Shown piece after piece: positions 32,768 to 41,819 of a stretch of DNA of 58,667 bases. Under the pieces are notes generated by a model, which was given only the letters and a program-made list of their open reading frames with translations, did no database searches and was not told where the DNA came from. The position numbers and the translations under genes are program-made. The DNA comes from Anaerocolumna jejuensis DSM 15929 (lineage in GTDB: Bacteria; Bacillota; Clostridia; Lachnospirales; Lachnospiraceae): NCBI RefSeq assembly GCF_900142215.1, contig NZ_FRAC01000038.1, positions 1 to 58,667 of the forward strand, given 5' to 3'. The stretch's first letter is position 1, and the number at the start of each line of letters is the position of its first letter.

Positions 32768-32799
32768 AATAACCGGACAGTATACTCTGCCCGGTTATT
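32768..32799. terminator. Hairpin beside the repeat block
   Basis: AATAACCGG pairs with CCGGTTATT (32791-32799), with an inner CAG/CTG pair. Confidence 0.7.
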
Positions 32800-32858
32800 C
32801 AGACTATAGACAAGCTATATATTAATATTTTTCTTTATTCAAATAATGTATAAAAATG

Positions 32859-32893
32859 TAAGGCACCAGATAACTTAGGTATCAGGTGCCTTA
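32859..32893 (-). terminator. Terminator after the HtrA-like/small membrane gene pair
   Basis: TAAGGCACC (32859-32867) pairs with GGTGCCTTA (32885-32893), with an inner GATA/TATC pair. Confidence 0.8.
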
Positions 32894-32916
32894 ATGATTC
32901 GTCGTTAGATTGATAT

Positions 32917-33165
32917 TTACTGCCTTTGTACTATGCTTCTCCGGCCAAATAAAAATTGATTTATATAATGAACTGATAACATTATTACACCTAAAATGTA
33001 GGTTCCAATCGGAATGAAATTGTTCAGCAGGGTTACATAACGGTCTATTGGTGTTAATAAAATAGCTGTTCCAATTGTAATTGACATGCCAGCAATACCA
33101 AAGACCAGGTTGTATTTTCTCTCTCGAAAGAAAATAGCTTCGGTATAGAAAGAAGCACTCTTCAT
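32917..33165 (-). CDS. Small membrane protein, function unknown
   Basis: 82 aa with two clear hydrophobic segments (about residues 19-38 and 47-68) and a basic C-terminus ending FGRRSIVQRQ. It starts 25 bases after the HtrA-like stop and is followed by a terminator, so it looks co-transcribed. No good ribosome site is seen, which lowers confidence. I do not recognise a family. Confidence 0.55.
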   Translation of the reverse strand: MKSASFYTEAIFFRERKYNLVFGIAGMSITIGTAILLTPIDRYVTLLNNFIPIGTYILGVIMLSVHYINQFLFGRRSIVQRQ

Positions 33166-33190
33166 GGTTTAATTCTGGTTTGACTTTGTT

Positions 33191-34555
33191 TTACTTCTTT
33201 GCATTTACCTTACCCAGCACAACGGACAGTTTCATTTCCTTTTCCTTGTCCTTAATAGTACGCTTAATGGTTACTTCTACCGTGTCCTTGGGATTTAGGG
33301 CCGTAATAGTATTGTTAAAGGTGCTTACGCTGCTTATGGGGGTGGTATTTACGGCAGTTATCATATCTCCAATTTGAAGTCCTGCTTTCAGGGCCGGCGA
33401 ATTGCTCTCCACCTCTGTCACATAGATTGCATTTTCAAGGTTGGCATTGGCCAGCTCCTGCTTTGACATATCCATACACTTTACGCCAAAATAGCTGCGT
33501 TCCGTCTGGTTCACCATAGCTTGAATGGTTTTTTTGATTTTGGAAATCCCGATAACAGTACTTACATTCCCGTTGTCTTCATCCTTTAATTTATTTGTTA
33601 TGATACCAATGACATCTCCGTTCATGTTGATGATAATACCGTCACTGTTTTCATTTGTGCTGATATCCGTAGTAAATAAATCCACCTTGTTATCCGTTAT
33701 GTAGAAACCGTAATCAGTGCCTGATATAATACCAAGCTCCATAGAGTCTACATAACCGTTAGGGCTTCCAAGTGCTATGATAGGGGAACCTACCAGCAAT
33801 GAATAGGATTCTCCAAGCTCAGCCGGCTTTAAGCCTGCCTCAAAGGAGTCCGGAATATCTTCAAGGCTCACTGACAGAACAGCCAGATTTAGCTCCTTAT
33901 CATAATCCTGGATATGGGCCTTTACCGACAACTCATCATTTATCTGAAGCTGAATAGCCTTGGCATCCTTTATTTTATCCAGGGTTACAAGCACAAGCAG
34001 ATCTACCGAATTGTTCGCAAGTATAATCCCGGTGGTGTTTCGTGTGACATCATATTTTTCATTTTCATTTAATCCGTCTATCTTGCTGCTGGTGCAGGCT
34101 ATATCAACAATGGAACTGTTTACTCCCGATGCTATTTCCCTTATCTCATAATAGATATTATTCAAGTCCTTAATATTGGCAGCCACATGGGTTTCCACAT
34201 ATACGGTACCGGGTTTTTTAGAAGGCTCCTTCCCGGAATTATCCTTGCCTCCCTGTCCTTCTGCCTGTGGGGTGGGCGTAGGTGTGGCTGTTGCTCCTGT
34301 ATTCTCTCCTGCACCCGGAGTAAGTGTGGGAAATTCCACGGTTTTCTTATCCCCGCCTTCTCCTAAAAGCTTTACGATAAAAGGATTCGCAAGATAGAAT
34401 ACCACTCCGGCCACTACGGCAAATACACAAGCTAAAATAATCGTCCATAGAAGTGACATCAGCATGTGAACTTTCCTGCTTCTTCTTTTGGACGATATCT
34501 GTTCCTGTATAAATAAATATTCATTGGAATCTTTGTTGGATTTATCTTCTGGCAT
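33191..34555 (-). CDS. HtrA/DegP-like membrane protein, probably not a protease
   Basis: 454 aa. A cytoplasmic N-terminus and one membrane helix (about residues 28-52) are followed by a Pro/Thr-rich linker, a trypsin-like domain (about 130-340) and a PDZ domain (about 350-450, GVKCMDMSKQEL, SPALKAGLQIGDMITAVNTT). The protease triad looks lost. The usual THHVV-type His site reads DLLVLVTLDK, the Asp site reads ELNLAVLSV, and the GNSGGP loop reads NENSDGII. It may bind misfolded or exported proteins without cutting them. The ATG at 34555 follows GGAGAGA. It is divergent from mutS2. Confidence 0.85.
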   Translation of the reverse strand: MPEDKSNKDSNEYLFIQEQISSKRRSRKVHMLMSLLWTIILACVFAVVAGVVFYLANPFIVKLLGEGGDKKTVEFPTLTPGAGENTGATATPTPTPQAEGQGGKDNSGKEPSKKPGTVYVETHVAANIKDLNNIYYEIREIASGVNSSIVDIACTSSKIDGLNENEKYDVTRNTTGIILANNSVDLLVLVTLDKIKDAKAIQLQINDELSVKAHIQDYDKELNLAVLSVSLEDIPDSFEAGLKPAELGESYSLLVGSPIIALGSPNGYVDSMELGIISGTDYGFYITDNKVDLFTTDISTNENSDGIIINMNGDVIGIITNKLKDEDNGNVSTVIGISKIKKTIQAMVNQTERSYFGVKCMDMSKQELANANLENAIYVTEVESNSPALKAGLQIGDMITAVNTTPISSVSTFNNTITALNPKDTVEVTIKRTIKDKEKEMKLSVVLGKVNAKK

Positions 34556-34837
34556 TTTTATTTCTCTCCGGTTATTCAATCTCTGATGTTGTATTTGATA
34601 ACTGATTTTTGATAAATCAGGCCGCTTCAATTTTATACTCCCTTAGGACAATCCGTACATCTATTTTAACATGTACTTATGAACATTATATGAATGAATT
34701 GTAAACAAACACCAGCAAGCCTGTAATTTTCAAATTAATAGTTTTATTTTCAGCAAAAATAAGGTAAAATAGGGAACGTAGGGCTATAAAACTCTGCATT
34801 TTGTATCTGCTATGGATTGAGCAAGAAAGAGGTTCCT

Positions 34838-37234
34838 ATGAACGAGAAAGCACTAAAAACCCTTGAATATAATAAAATTATAGAAAAATTATCCTCCTTT
34901 GCAGGCTCTGGCCTTGGAAAAGCCTTATGTAACAGTCTTTTGCCTGTAAGTGATATAGAAGAAATTAAAAAAGCACAGAGGGAGACCTCCGATGCCCTGT
35001 CCCGTATTCTGAGAAAGGGAAGCCTTGGCTTTTATGGAGTTCATGATATCAGAGCTTCCTTAAAGCGGCTGGAGGTTGATTCTTCCCTAAGTGCACAGGA
35101 GCTGCTGCATTTAAGCTCCGTACTGGACGCCACTGCCAGAATCAGAGCTTATGGTTTAAAGGATTCAGGAGACAGCGATTCCACTTTAAAAGAAACGGAC
35201 TCCCTGGAGGAAATGTTCCGCTCCCTGGAGCCCCTGACCCTTCTGAATAACGAAATCAAGCGCTGTATTATCAGTGAGGAGGAGATTGCCGATGACGCAA
35301 GCCCTGCTCTTAAGAGTATCAGACGCTCCTTAAAGCTTACGAACGATAAGATTCATGACCAGCTTAATTCCATCGTAAATTCCTCCGGCTCCAAGACCAT
35401 GCTCCAGGAAAATATCGTTACCATGCGAAATGGCAGGTACTGTATCCCCATCAAGCAGGAATACCGAAGCCAGTTCCCCGGCATGATTCATGACCAGTCC
35501 TCTTCCGGCTCCACTATTTTTGTAGAGCCCATGGCAGTCGTGAAGCTGAACAACGATTTAAGAGAGCTTGAAATCAAGGAGCAGCAGGAAATCGAGCGCA
35601 TACTGGAAGCATTAAGTGAGCAGGCCGGCCAGCACTCAGAGAAGCTTTATAACAACATCAAAGTCCTGCCAGAGCTTGACTTTATCTTTGCAAAGGCTAC
35701 CCTTTCCAAGCAAATGAAGGGTATAGAACCCTTATTTAACGATAAGGGCATCGTAAATATCAAGAAGGGCCGCCACCCCCTGATTGATGCCAAAAAGGTA
35801 GTTCCCATTGATATCACTCTGGGTAAGGATTTTAACCTGCTGGTAATCACAGGGCCTAATACCGGAGGAAAAACTGTTTCTTTAAAGACTGTGGGACTCT
35901 TTACTCTCTTAGGCCAGTCAGGCCTTCACATTCCGGCCTTTGACGGCTCAGAGCTGGCAGTCTTCGAAGAGGTATATGCGGATATCGGCGACGAGCAGAG
36001 TATTGAGCAGAGCTTAAGTACTTTTTCTTCCCATATGACCAATACGGTATCGATTTTGGAGAAAGCCAATTATCAGTCTCTGGTATTGTTTGACGAATTA
36101 GGCGCCGGAACAGACCCTACGGAAGGGGCTGCCCTGGCTATGGCAATCCTGAATTATCTTCATAAGCGCCATGTCCGTACTATGGCCACCACCCATTACA
36201 GCGAGCTGAAGGTTTACGCCCTGACTACAGAAGGTGTCAGCAATGCCAGCTGTGAATTTGATGTGGAAACCCTCCGCCCTACCTACAGGCTACTTATCGG
36301 GATTCCCGGCAAGAGCAATGCTTTTGCCATTTCCTCAAAGCTTGGACTTCCCAGTCACATTATCGAGGATGCACAGAACCTGATCGGCGTACAGGAAAAG
36401 AGCTTTGAGGATGTAATATCGGACCTGGAAAAAAACCGCCTGGAAATCGAGAGGGAGAAGGAAGAAATTGCGGCTTTAAGAGAGCAGGCTAAGAATCTTC
36501 AGGTTAAATTAGAGCAGCAGAATGATAAGCTTGCCAGTGCCAAGGACCGTATTATGGCGGAGGCCAATGAAGAGGCCCGAAAGGTATTGCAGGAAGCCAA
36601 GGATGTGGCTGACCGAACCATTAAGAATTTTAACAAATGGGGTTCCGAGGGCGGCTTTGGAAAAGAGATGGAACACGAGAGGGGCAAAGTCAGAGACCTG
36701 CTGTCTTCCACGGAAGGTAAGCTTGCCATAAAAGGAAAGCAGAAATCCTCCAAAACACCCAAGCCCGGAGAATTTAAAATCGGCGATGCCGTCCATGTTA
36801 ACAGCCTTGGCTTAAAGGGTACGGTAAGTACACTCCCCAATGCCAAGGGCGATTTGTACGTACAGATGGGAATACTCCGCTCCCAGGTAAATATCAGTGA
36901 CCTGGAGCTTATTGATGAGCCGGATATAACAGGCCCTAATATCACCAAATCCGGCAGCGGAAAGATTAAGATTTCCAAGGCCCTTCATATCAGCCCGGAG
37001 GTCAACCTCATCGGAAAGACCGTGGATGAGGCATTGTCAGAGCTGGATAAATACCTGGATGATGCTTACCTTTCCCACCTTCCTCAGGTTACGGTCATAC
37101 ACGGCCGGGGTACCGGTGCCCTGCGCAATGCAGTGCACTCCCACCTTAAGAAGACCAAGTATGTAAAATCCTATAGGGAAGGTGCCTTCGGAGAAGGCGG
37201 TCAGGGCGTTACTATCGTAGAATTTAAACAGTAG
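34838..37234 (+). CDS. mutS2: Endonuclease MutS2
   Basis: About 798-aa MutS paralogue that binds branched DNA or collided ribosomes. Domains in order are a core/clamp helical region (1-300), an ATPase with Walker A GPNTGGKT (about 339-346), Walker B LVLFDELGAGTDPTEG, a long coiled coil (about 520-600) and a C-terminal Smr nuclease domain with VIHGRGTGALRNAVHSHL. Length matches Bacillus MutS2 (785 aa). The ATG at 34838 follows AAAGAGG. It is followed after 13 bases by a two-component system, so the three may be one operon, which is an unusual partnership. Confidence 0.95.
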   Translation: MNEKALKTLEYNKIIEKLSSFAGSGLGKALCNSLLPVSDIEEIKKAQRETSDALSRILRKGSLGFYGVHDIRASLKRLEVDSSLSAQELLHLSSVLDATARIRAYGLKDSGDSDSTLKETDSLEEMFRSLEPLTLLNNEIKRCIISEEEIADDASPALKSIRRSLKLTNDKIHDQLNSIVNSSGSKTMLQENIVTMRNGRYCIPIKQEYRSQFPGMIHDQSSSGSTIFVEPMAVVKLNNDLRELEIKEQQEIERILEALSEQAGQHSEKLYNNIKVLPELDFIFAKATLSKQMKGIEPLFNDKGIVNIKKGRHPLIDAKKVVPIDITLGKDFNLLVITGPNTGGKTVSLKTVGLFTLLGQSGLHIPAFDGSELAVFEEVYADIGDEQSIEQSLSTFSSHMTNTVSILEKANYQSLVLFDELGAGTDPTEGAALAMAILNYLHKRHVRTMATTHYSELKVYALTTEGVSNASCEFDVETLRPTYRLLIGIPGKSNAFAISSKLGLPSHIIEDAQNLIGVQEKSFEDVISDLEKNRLEIEREKEEIAALREQAKNLQVKLEQQNDKLASAKDRIMAEANEEARKVLQEAKDVADRTIKNFNKWGSEGGFGKEMEHERGKVRDLLSSTEGKLAIKGKQKSSKTPKPGEFKIGDAVHVNSLGLKGTVSTLPNAKGDLYVQMGILRSQVNISDLELIDEPDITGPNITKSGSGKIKISKALHISPEVNLIGKTVDEALSELDKYLDDAYLSHLPQVTVIHGRGTGALRNAVHSHLKKTKYVKSYREGAFGEGGQGVTIVEFKQ

Positions 37235-37247
37235 AAAGGAGTCCTAT

Positions 37248-37967
37248 ATGGCTGCCAAGCAAAAAATCCTCATTGTTGATGATGATGTTAATATAGCGGA
37301 GCTTATCTCCCTTTACCTTACCAAGGAATGCTTTGACACCCTTATGGTTCATGACGGAGAAGAGGCCATTGCAAAGTTCACAGAATACCAGCCGAATCTG
37401 ATTCTTTTGGACCTTATGCTTCCCGGCATTGACGGTTATGAGGTATGCCGGGAAATCCGGAAGAATTCCTCTGTCCCAATTATCATGCTCTCTGCCAAGG
37501 GAGAAATCTTTGATAAGGTATTGGGCTTAGAGCTGGGAGCGGATGATTACATTATCAAGCCCTTTGATTCCAAGGAATTAGTGGCAAGAGTAAAGGCTGT
37601 CCTGAGGCGATTTCACCCGGCCTCCACACAGCCTGTTCCGCCCGCGGAAGCTGCGGAGCAGACAGGGGACTATGTAGCCTATCCCGATCTTATTATAAAC
37701 CAGAGCAATTATTCGGTGCTGTATTACGGAAGCACCATCGAAATGCCCCCGAAGGAACTGGAGCTCTTTTATTTTCTGGCATCCCATCCCAATCAGGTCT
37801 TTACCAGAGAACAGCTTCTGGACCACATATGGGGCTATGAATATATCGGAGATACCAGAACCGTGGATGTACACATCAAAAGACTGCGTGAAAAAATTAA
37901 AGACCATACCTCCTGGAGTCTTTCTACCGTATGGGGTATCGGTTACAAATTTGAAGTAAAGAAATAA
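37248..37967 (+). CDS. OmpR/PhoB-type response regulator
   Basis: 239 aa. The receiver domain (1-120) has acidic pocket DDD at 11-13, phospho-acceptor Asp55 in LILLDLMLPG and the switch Lys in IIKPFDSKEL. The winged-helix output domain (about 140-238) contains LFYFLASHPNQVFTREQLLDHIWGYEYIGDTRTVDVHIKRLREKI, the typical OmpR recognition element. It pairs with the histidine kinase encoded 14 bases downstream. AAAGGAG precedes the start. Confidence 0.95.
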   Translation: MAAKQKILIVDDDVNIAELISLYLTKECFDTLMVHDGEEAIAKFTEYQPNLILLDLMLPGIDGYEVCREIRKNSSVPIIMLSAKGEIFDKVLGLELGADDYIIKPFDSKELVARVKAVLRRFHPASTQPVPPAEAAEQTGDYVAYPDLIINQSNYSVLYYGSTIEMPPKELELFYFLASHPNQVFTREQLLDHIWGYEYIGDTRTVDVHIKRLREKIKDHTSWSLSTVWGIGYKFEVKK

Positions 37968-37981
37968 TTTGGAGATAAAAT

Positions 37982-39406
37982 ATGAAGCGTTCCCTTTTCG
38001 TAAAACTTGTGGTACTTTATCTTGTTTCGGCAGTATTTATGTTCCTGCTTCTAAATACCTATGGTATGAAGCACTACGAGCAAAAGCTGGTGGAAGAAAA
38101 GAAGATGCTGCTTTATACCCAGGCCCTTTCCTTATCCAACGATTATATGACAGATTACTATAACCAGGATATATCCCTGGAGGATTTGTCTGCCCGGATA
38201 AAGGCTATGGCAATCATGCTGGATTCCCGTATCTGGATTGTTAATAAAAACGGAATTGTCATCTCCGACACAGCCTCTGGAATAATTACAGAAAATCCAA
38301 TCAATATCTTCGAAATGGACTCCGACTTTCTGTATCAGCACCAGCCCTTTCCCAATTCCGCAAGCTTAAAAAATGTTCTGTCAGAGCCCATGGTAAGTGT
38401 TGTATATAAGGTGCTGTATAAATACCAGGTAAGAGGTTATGTCGTTATCCATTATTCCATGAATAAGATACATAAAAGCAGTTTGTCCTTTACAGATACC
38501 CTGAATCTCTGCCTTCTTGTATTTTGTGCAATACAGGCCCTAATTTTCTCCTGCCTGTATTTCATAACCCTGCGCCCTCTGAATAAGCTCAACAAGGCTG
38601 CCCTTGCATATACCAAGGGGAATTATTCCTATCCGATTACTGTTAAGACCACCGATGAGTTCGGTACACTGGCATCCTCCCTTTCTTACATGTCCGGTGA
38701 AATTCGGAATCTTGATAATTACCAGAAGAAATTCGTGGCAAATATCTCCCATGATTTCCGCTCTCCCCTGACCTCTATAAAGGGTTATGCGGAGGCTTTG
38801 ATGGATGGAACCATTCCCTATGAAATGAAGGACAAGTATCTGGGTATCATACTTTTTGAAACGGAACGGCTAAACAAACTGACCGGCAGCCTGCTAACCT
38901 TAAATGGCTTTGAAAACAAAGGAATTCTTCTGGAGAAAACCTCCTTTGACATTAACCACATTATTAAAAAAACAGCCGAAAGCTTCGAGGGCTCCTGCAA
39001 GGATAAGAAAATCACCCTGAATCTTCTCTTCTCCAACAAGGTAATTCTGGTAGACGCGGATATGGGTAAAATTCAGCAGGTCCTTTATAACCTTTTAGAC
39101 AATGCCATCAAATTCAGCCCCCAAAGCTCCACCATTAAGATCTCCACCCAGGAAAAAGGAGATAAGGTCTTTGTATCGGTAAAGGATTATGGAATCGGCA
39201 TACCAAAGGAGAGCATCAATAAGATATGGGAGCGTTTCTATAAAACAGACGCCTCCAGAGGAAAGGATAAGAAGGGCACTGGCCTTGGCTTGTCCATTAC
39301 CAAGGAGATTATCACGGCCCATAATGAGAATATTAACGTTATCAGCACCCAGGGCGTCGGGACAGAATTTATCTTTACACTGCCCCGCACCGGTGGTTTT
39401 ATGTAG
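37982..39406 (+). CDS. Membrane sensor histidine kinase
   Basis: 474 aa. Two membrane helices (about 8-26 and 163-186) enclose a 135-residue extracytoplasmic sensor. Then come a HAMP linker, the phospho-acceptor His257 in NISHDFRSPLTSIKGY, and a HATPase domain with N box NLLDNAIKFSP, G1 DYGIGIP, F box WERFYKTD and G2 KGTGLGLSI. It phosphorylates the adjacent regulator. The sensed signal is not evident. It ends at a long bidirectional terminator. Confidence 0.95.
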   Translation: MKRSLFVKLVVLYLVSAVFMFLLLNTYGMKHYEQKLVEEKKMLLYTQALSLSNDYMTDYYNQDISLEDLSARIKAMAIMLDSRIWIVNKNGIVISDTASGIITENPINIFEMDSDFLYQHQPFPNSASLKNVLSEPMVSVVYKVLYKYQVRGYVVIHYSMNKIHKSSLSFTDTLNLCLLVFCAIQALIFSCLYFITLRPLNKLNKAALAYTKGNYSYPITVKTTDEFGTLASSLSYMSGEIRNLDNYQKKFVANISHDFRSPLTSIKGYAEALMDGTIPYEMKDKYLGIILFETERLNKLTGSLLTLNGFENKGILLEKTSFDINHIIKKTAESFEGSCKDKKITLNLLFSNKVILVDADMGKIQQVLYNLLDNAIKFSPQSSTIKISTQEKGDKVFVSVKDYGIGIPKESINKIWERFYKTDASRGKDKKGTGLGLSITKEIITAHNENINVISTQGVGTEFIFTLPRTGGFM

Positions 39407-39444
39407 GAGCCGGATAATCCGGCAGGAAATGCCTGACAAAAAAA

Positions 39445-39490
39445 GCTGTATCACATGAGTACCGGCATTCCGGCACTCATGTGATACAGC
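39445..39490. terminator. Strong bidirectional terminator
   Basis: A 16-bp perfect stem (39445-39460 with 39475-39490) topped by a CCGG/CCGG pair, with A7 on the left and T7 on the right. It serves the converging mutS2 operon and trmL operon. Confidence 0.93.
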
Positions 39491-39534
39491 CATTTTTTTA
39501 CAAAGAGCCTTCTTTTTAAATTCCTTATTACCTT

Positions 39535-40032
39535 TTACGCCTCATCCCAGGAATGGCGGTGAAGCTTTCCGGCAAGACGCATGCCTGAAAAATCATTCTG
39601 CCTTAATGCTTCATATAAAACAATTGCCACGGAATTCGCAAGATTTAAGGACCTGATATCTCCCATCATGGGAATTCTTATAGCATTTTCTTTATTATCC
39701 AGCAGGATTTCCTCCGGAATACCGGCACTCTCCTTGCCAAACATAATGTAGCAGTCCGGTTCGTAGGAAGCCTCCGTATAGACCTTCAATGCCTTTGTGG
39801 TAGCCATATAAATCCTGGCTCCGGGGTTTTTTGAAAGGAAGTCTTCATAATTCTCATAAATCGTTACATCAAGGTCCTTCCAGTAATCAAGTCCAGCCCT
39901 CTTAATCTCCTTTTCCTCCAGGGAGAAGCCAAGGGGTTTTATCAGATGGAGACTGGCTCCCGCTGCCACACAGGTACGTCCGATATTTCCCGTGTTAGAT
40001 GGGATTTCCGGTTCCAGTAATACTATGTTCAT
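39535..40032 (-). CDS. trmL: tRNA (cytidine/uridine-34-2'-O)-methyltransferase TrmL
   Basis: 165-aa SPOUT-class methyltransferase (YibK type). Hallmarks are MNIVLLEPEIPSNTGNIGRT at the N-terminus and the trefoil-knot motifs CYIMFGKESAGIPEEIL and IPMMGDIRSLNLANSVAIVLYEA. It methylates the wobble ribose of tRNA-Leu. Length agrees with E. coli TrmL (157 aa). AGAGGA precedes the start. It follows the aminotransferase gene by 18 bases and ends the Lrp-aminotransferase-trmL operon. Confidence 0.95.
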   Translation of the reverse strand: MNIVLLEPEIPSNTGNIGRTCVAAGASLHLIKPLGFSLEEKEIKRAGLDYWKDLDVTIYENYEDFLSKNPGARIYMATTKALKVYTEASYEPDCYIMFGKESAGIPEEILLDNKENAIRIPMMGDIRSLNLANSVAIVLYEALRQNDFSGMRLAGKLHRHSWDEA

Positions 40033-40050
40033 AACTAAAGTCCTCTTTTC

Positions 40051-41214
40051 TTATTCACAGTGTTTCTTAACAAAGCGCTCAATTCTCTCCACTGCAATCT
40101 TTAAATTGTCGATGGAATAAGCGTAGGAGATACGAAGAAAGCCTTCTCCGCAGCTGCCAAAGGCTGTACCCGGTACAACCGCTACCTTCTCTTCCATCAA
40201 CAGCTTTGTGGCGAATTCATCCGAGGTCATACCAAGGCTTTTGATGCTGGGAAAGACATAAAAGGCTCCAAAGGGCTCGAAGCAGCTAAGCCCCATGTCA
40301 TGAAAGGCCTTTACCAGATAATTTCTTCTCTGGTCATATGCCTCTCTCATGATTTCCACATCTCCGTCCCCGTTTTTTAAAGCTTCTATTGCGGCATACT
40401 GGCTGGTAGTGGGCGCGCACATGATGGCAAACTGGTGAATTTTTATCATCTGCTCGATAATCGCTGCAGGCCCTACGGCATAGCCAAGCCTCCAGCCCGT
40501 CATGGCATAGGACTTGGAAAACCCGTTTATTACAATAGTCCTTTCCCTCATACCGGGAAATTCGGCGATTGATACATGGTCACGTCCATAAGTAAGCTCA
40601 GAATAGATTTCATCTGAAATCACAAAAAGATCCTTTTCTATGAGTACTGGCACAATCTCAGCCAAATCCTCCTTTGTCATAACAGACCCCGTTGGATTAT
40701 TGGGGAAGGGAAGCACCAGGACCTTTGTCTTATCCGTAATGGCATTTAAAAGGCCCTCCCTGGTAAGCTTAAATTCATCCTCTTCCTTTAGCTCTATAAT
40801 GACCGGCTTGCCCCCTGCCAAGACAACACAGGGAACATAGGAAACATAGCTGGGCTGGGGAACCAGCACCTCATCCTCCGGGTCCAGCATTGCCCTTAAG
40901 GCAATATCAATGGCTTCACTTCCTCCGACCGTCACAATGGCCTCATGATCATAATCATAGTAAAGCCCGAACCGGCGGTTTAAATACCGGCAGATTTCTA
41001 TTTTCAATTCCTTAATTCCGGAATTGGAGGTATAGAAGGTCCTGCCCTTTTCCAGCGAATAAATGCCCTCCTCCCGGATATGCCAGGGAGTGTCAAAATC
41101 AGGCTCTCCCACACCAAGAGAGATGGCATCCTTCATTTCGCTTACAATATCAAAAAACTTACGTATGCCCGAGGGCTCAATTGTTACAACTTTCTTTGAT
41201 AATGGGTCTCTCAC
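40051..41214 (-). CDS. PLP-dependent aminotransferase, class I/II
   Basis: 387-aa fold-type I aminotransferase. The PLP-binding Lys234 lies in NGFSKSYAMTGWRLGY, with NNPTGSVMTKEDL and SDEIYSELTYG upstream (the Asp and Tyr that hold the cofactor). It is closest in style to PatA/aspartate- or alanine-type enzymes of Firmicutes. It starts at a GTG that overlaps the Lrp stop by four bases (GTGA), so translation is coupled and the Lrp protein likely regulates it. The amino-acid substrate is not determined. Confidence 0.92.
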   Translation of the reverse strand: MRDPLSKKVVTIEPSGIRKFFDIVSEMKDAISLGVGEPDFDTPWHIREEGIYSLEKGRTFYTSNSGIKELKIEICRYLNRRFGLYYDYDHEAIVTVGGSEAIDIALRAMLDPEDEVLVPQPSYVSYVPCVVLAGGKPVIIELKEEDEFKLTREGLLNAITDKTKVLVLPFPNNPTGSVMTKEDLAEIVPVLIEKDLFVISDEIYSELTYGRDHVSIAEFPGMRERTIVINGFSKSYAMTGWRLGYAVGPAAIIEQMIKIHQFAIMCAPTTSQYAAIEALKNGDGDVEIMREAYDQRRNYLVKAFHDMGLSCFEPFGAFYVFPSIKSLGMTSDEFATKLLMEEKVAVVPGTAFGSCGEGFLRISYAYSIDNLKIAVERIERFVKKHCE

Positions 41215-41705
41215 GGTGTAATCAGCATCCTTTCATCGTTGGTCTCATGAACCAGCGGAAGTCCATGCTCCTTGTACTTTTTAAGCACAAAATGAGTGGC
41301 GGTGCTAAGAACTGCTTCCATAGGAGCCAGCTTACTGGATACGAAATTGGCAACCTCCCTCATACTCTTTCCTTCTATGATTACCGTCAGGTCAAAGCCC
41401 CCCGACATCAGATAAACAGACTCTACTTCATCAAACCGATAGATTCTCTCAGCAATTTTATCAAAGCCCTGCCCTCTCTGGGGAGTAACCTTGACCTCAA
41501 TCAGGGCAGTAACCCTCTCGCTCTCCGTATTATCCCAATTGATTAAGGTAGGGTAACCGCAGATGATGGTCTGCTCTTCTAATTCCTTTATAACAGAGGC
41601 TACTTCCTCCTCCGTAGAATTTAACATAGCTGCCAAATCCTTTGGTGTCAGTTTGCTGTTCTTATCTATGGCTTTTAATATCTTTTCCTTTAACATAAGC
41701 TTCAC
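41211..41705 (-). CDS. Lrp/AsnC family regulator
   Basis: 164 aa. An N-terminal HTH (KILKAIDKNSKLTPKDLAAMLNSTEEEVASVIKELEEQ, about residues 8-45) is followed by a RAM effector domain (VTALIEVKVTPQRGQGFDKIAERI, then VYLMSGGFDLTVIIEG). Such proteins sense amino acids; here the coupled aminotransferase suggests feedback on its metabolism. AGGTGA precedes the ATG. Confidence 0.93.
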   Translation of the reverse strand: MKLMLKEKILKAIDKNSKLTPKDLAAMLNSTEEEVASVIKELEEQTIICGYPTLINWDNTESERVTALIEVKVTPQRGQGFDKIAERIYRFDEVESVYLMSGGFDLTVIIEGKSMREVANFVSSKLAPMEAVLSTATHFVLKKYKEHGLPLVHETNDERMLITP

Positions 41706-41819
41706 CTATGCCCTAATGGGCACTGCCAGCAGCTCCGGAAGGCGGCAGTCTTTTATTCCTCTCTCATATTTCTCCCGGCCTGTTTTCTATTTATGCAGCC
41801 ATACTCTGGCTTTATTTTA

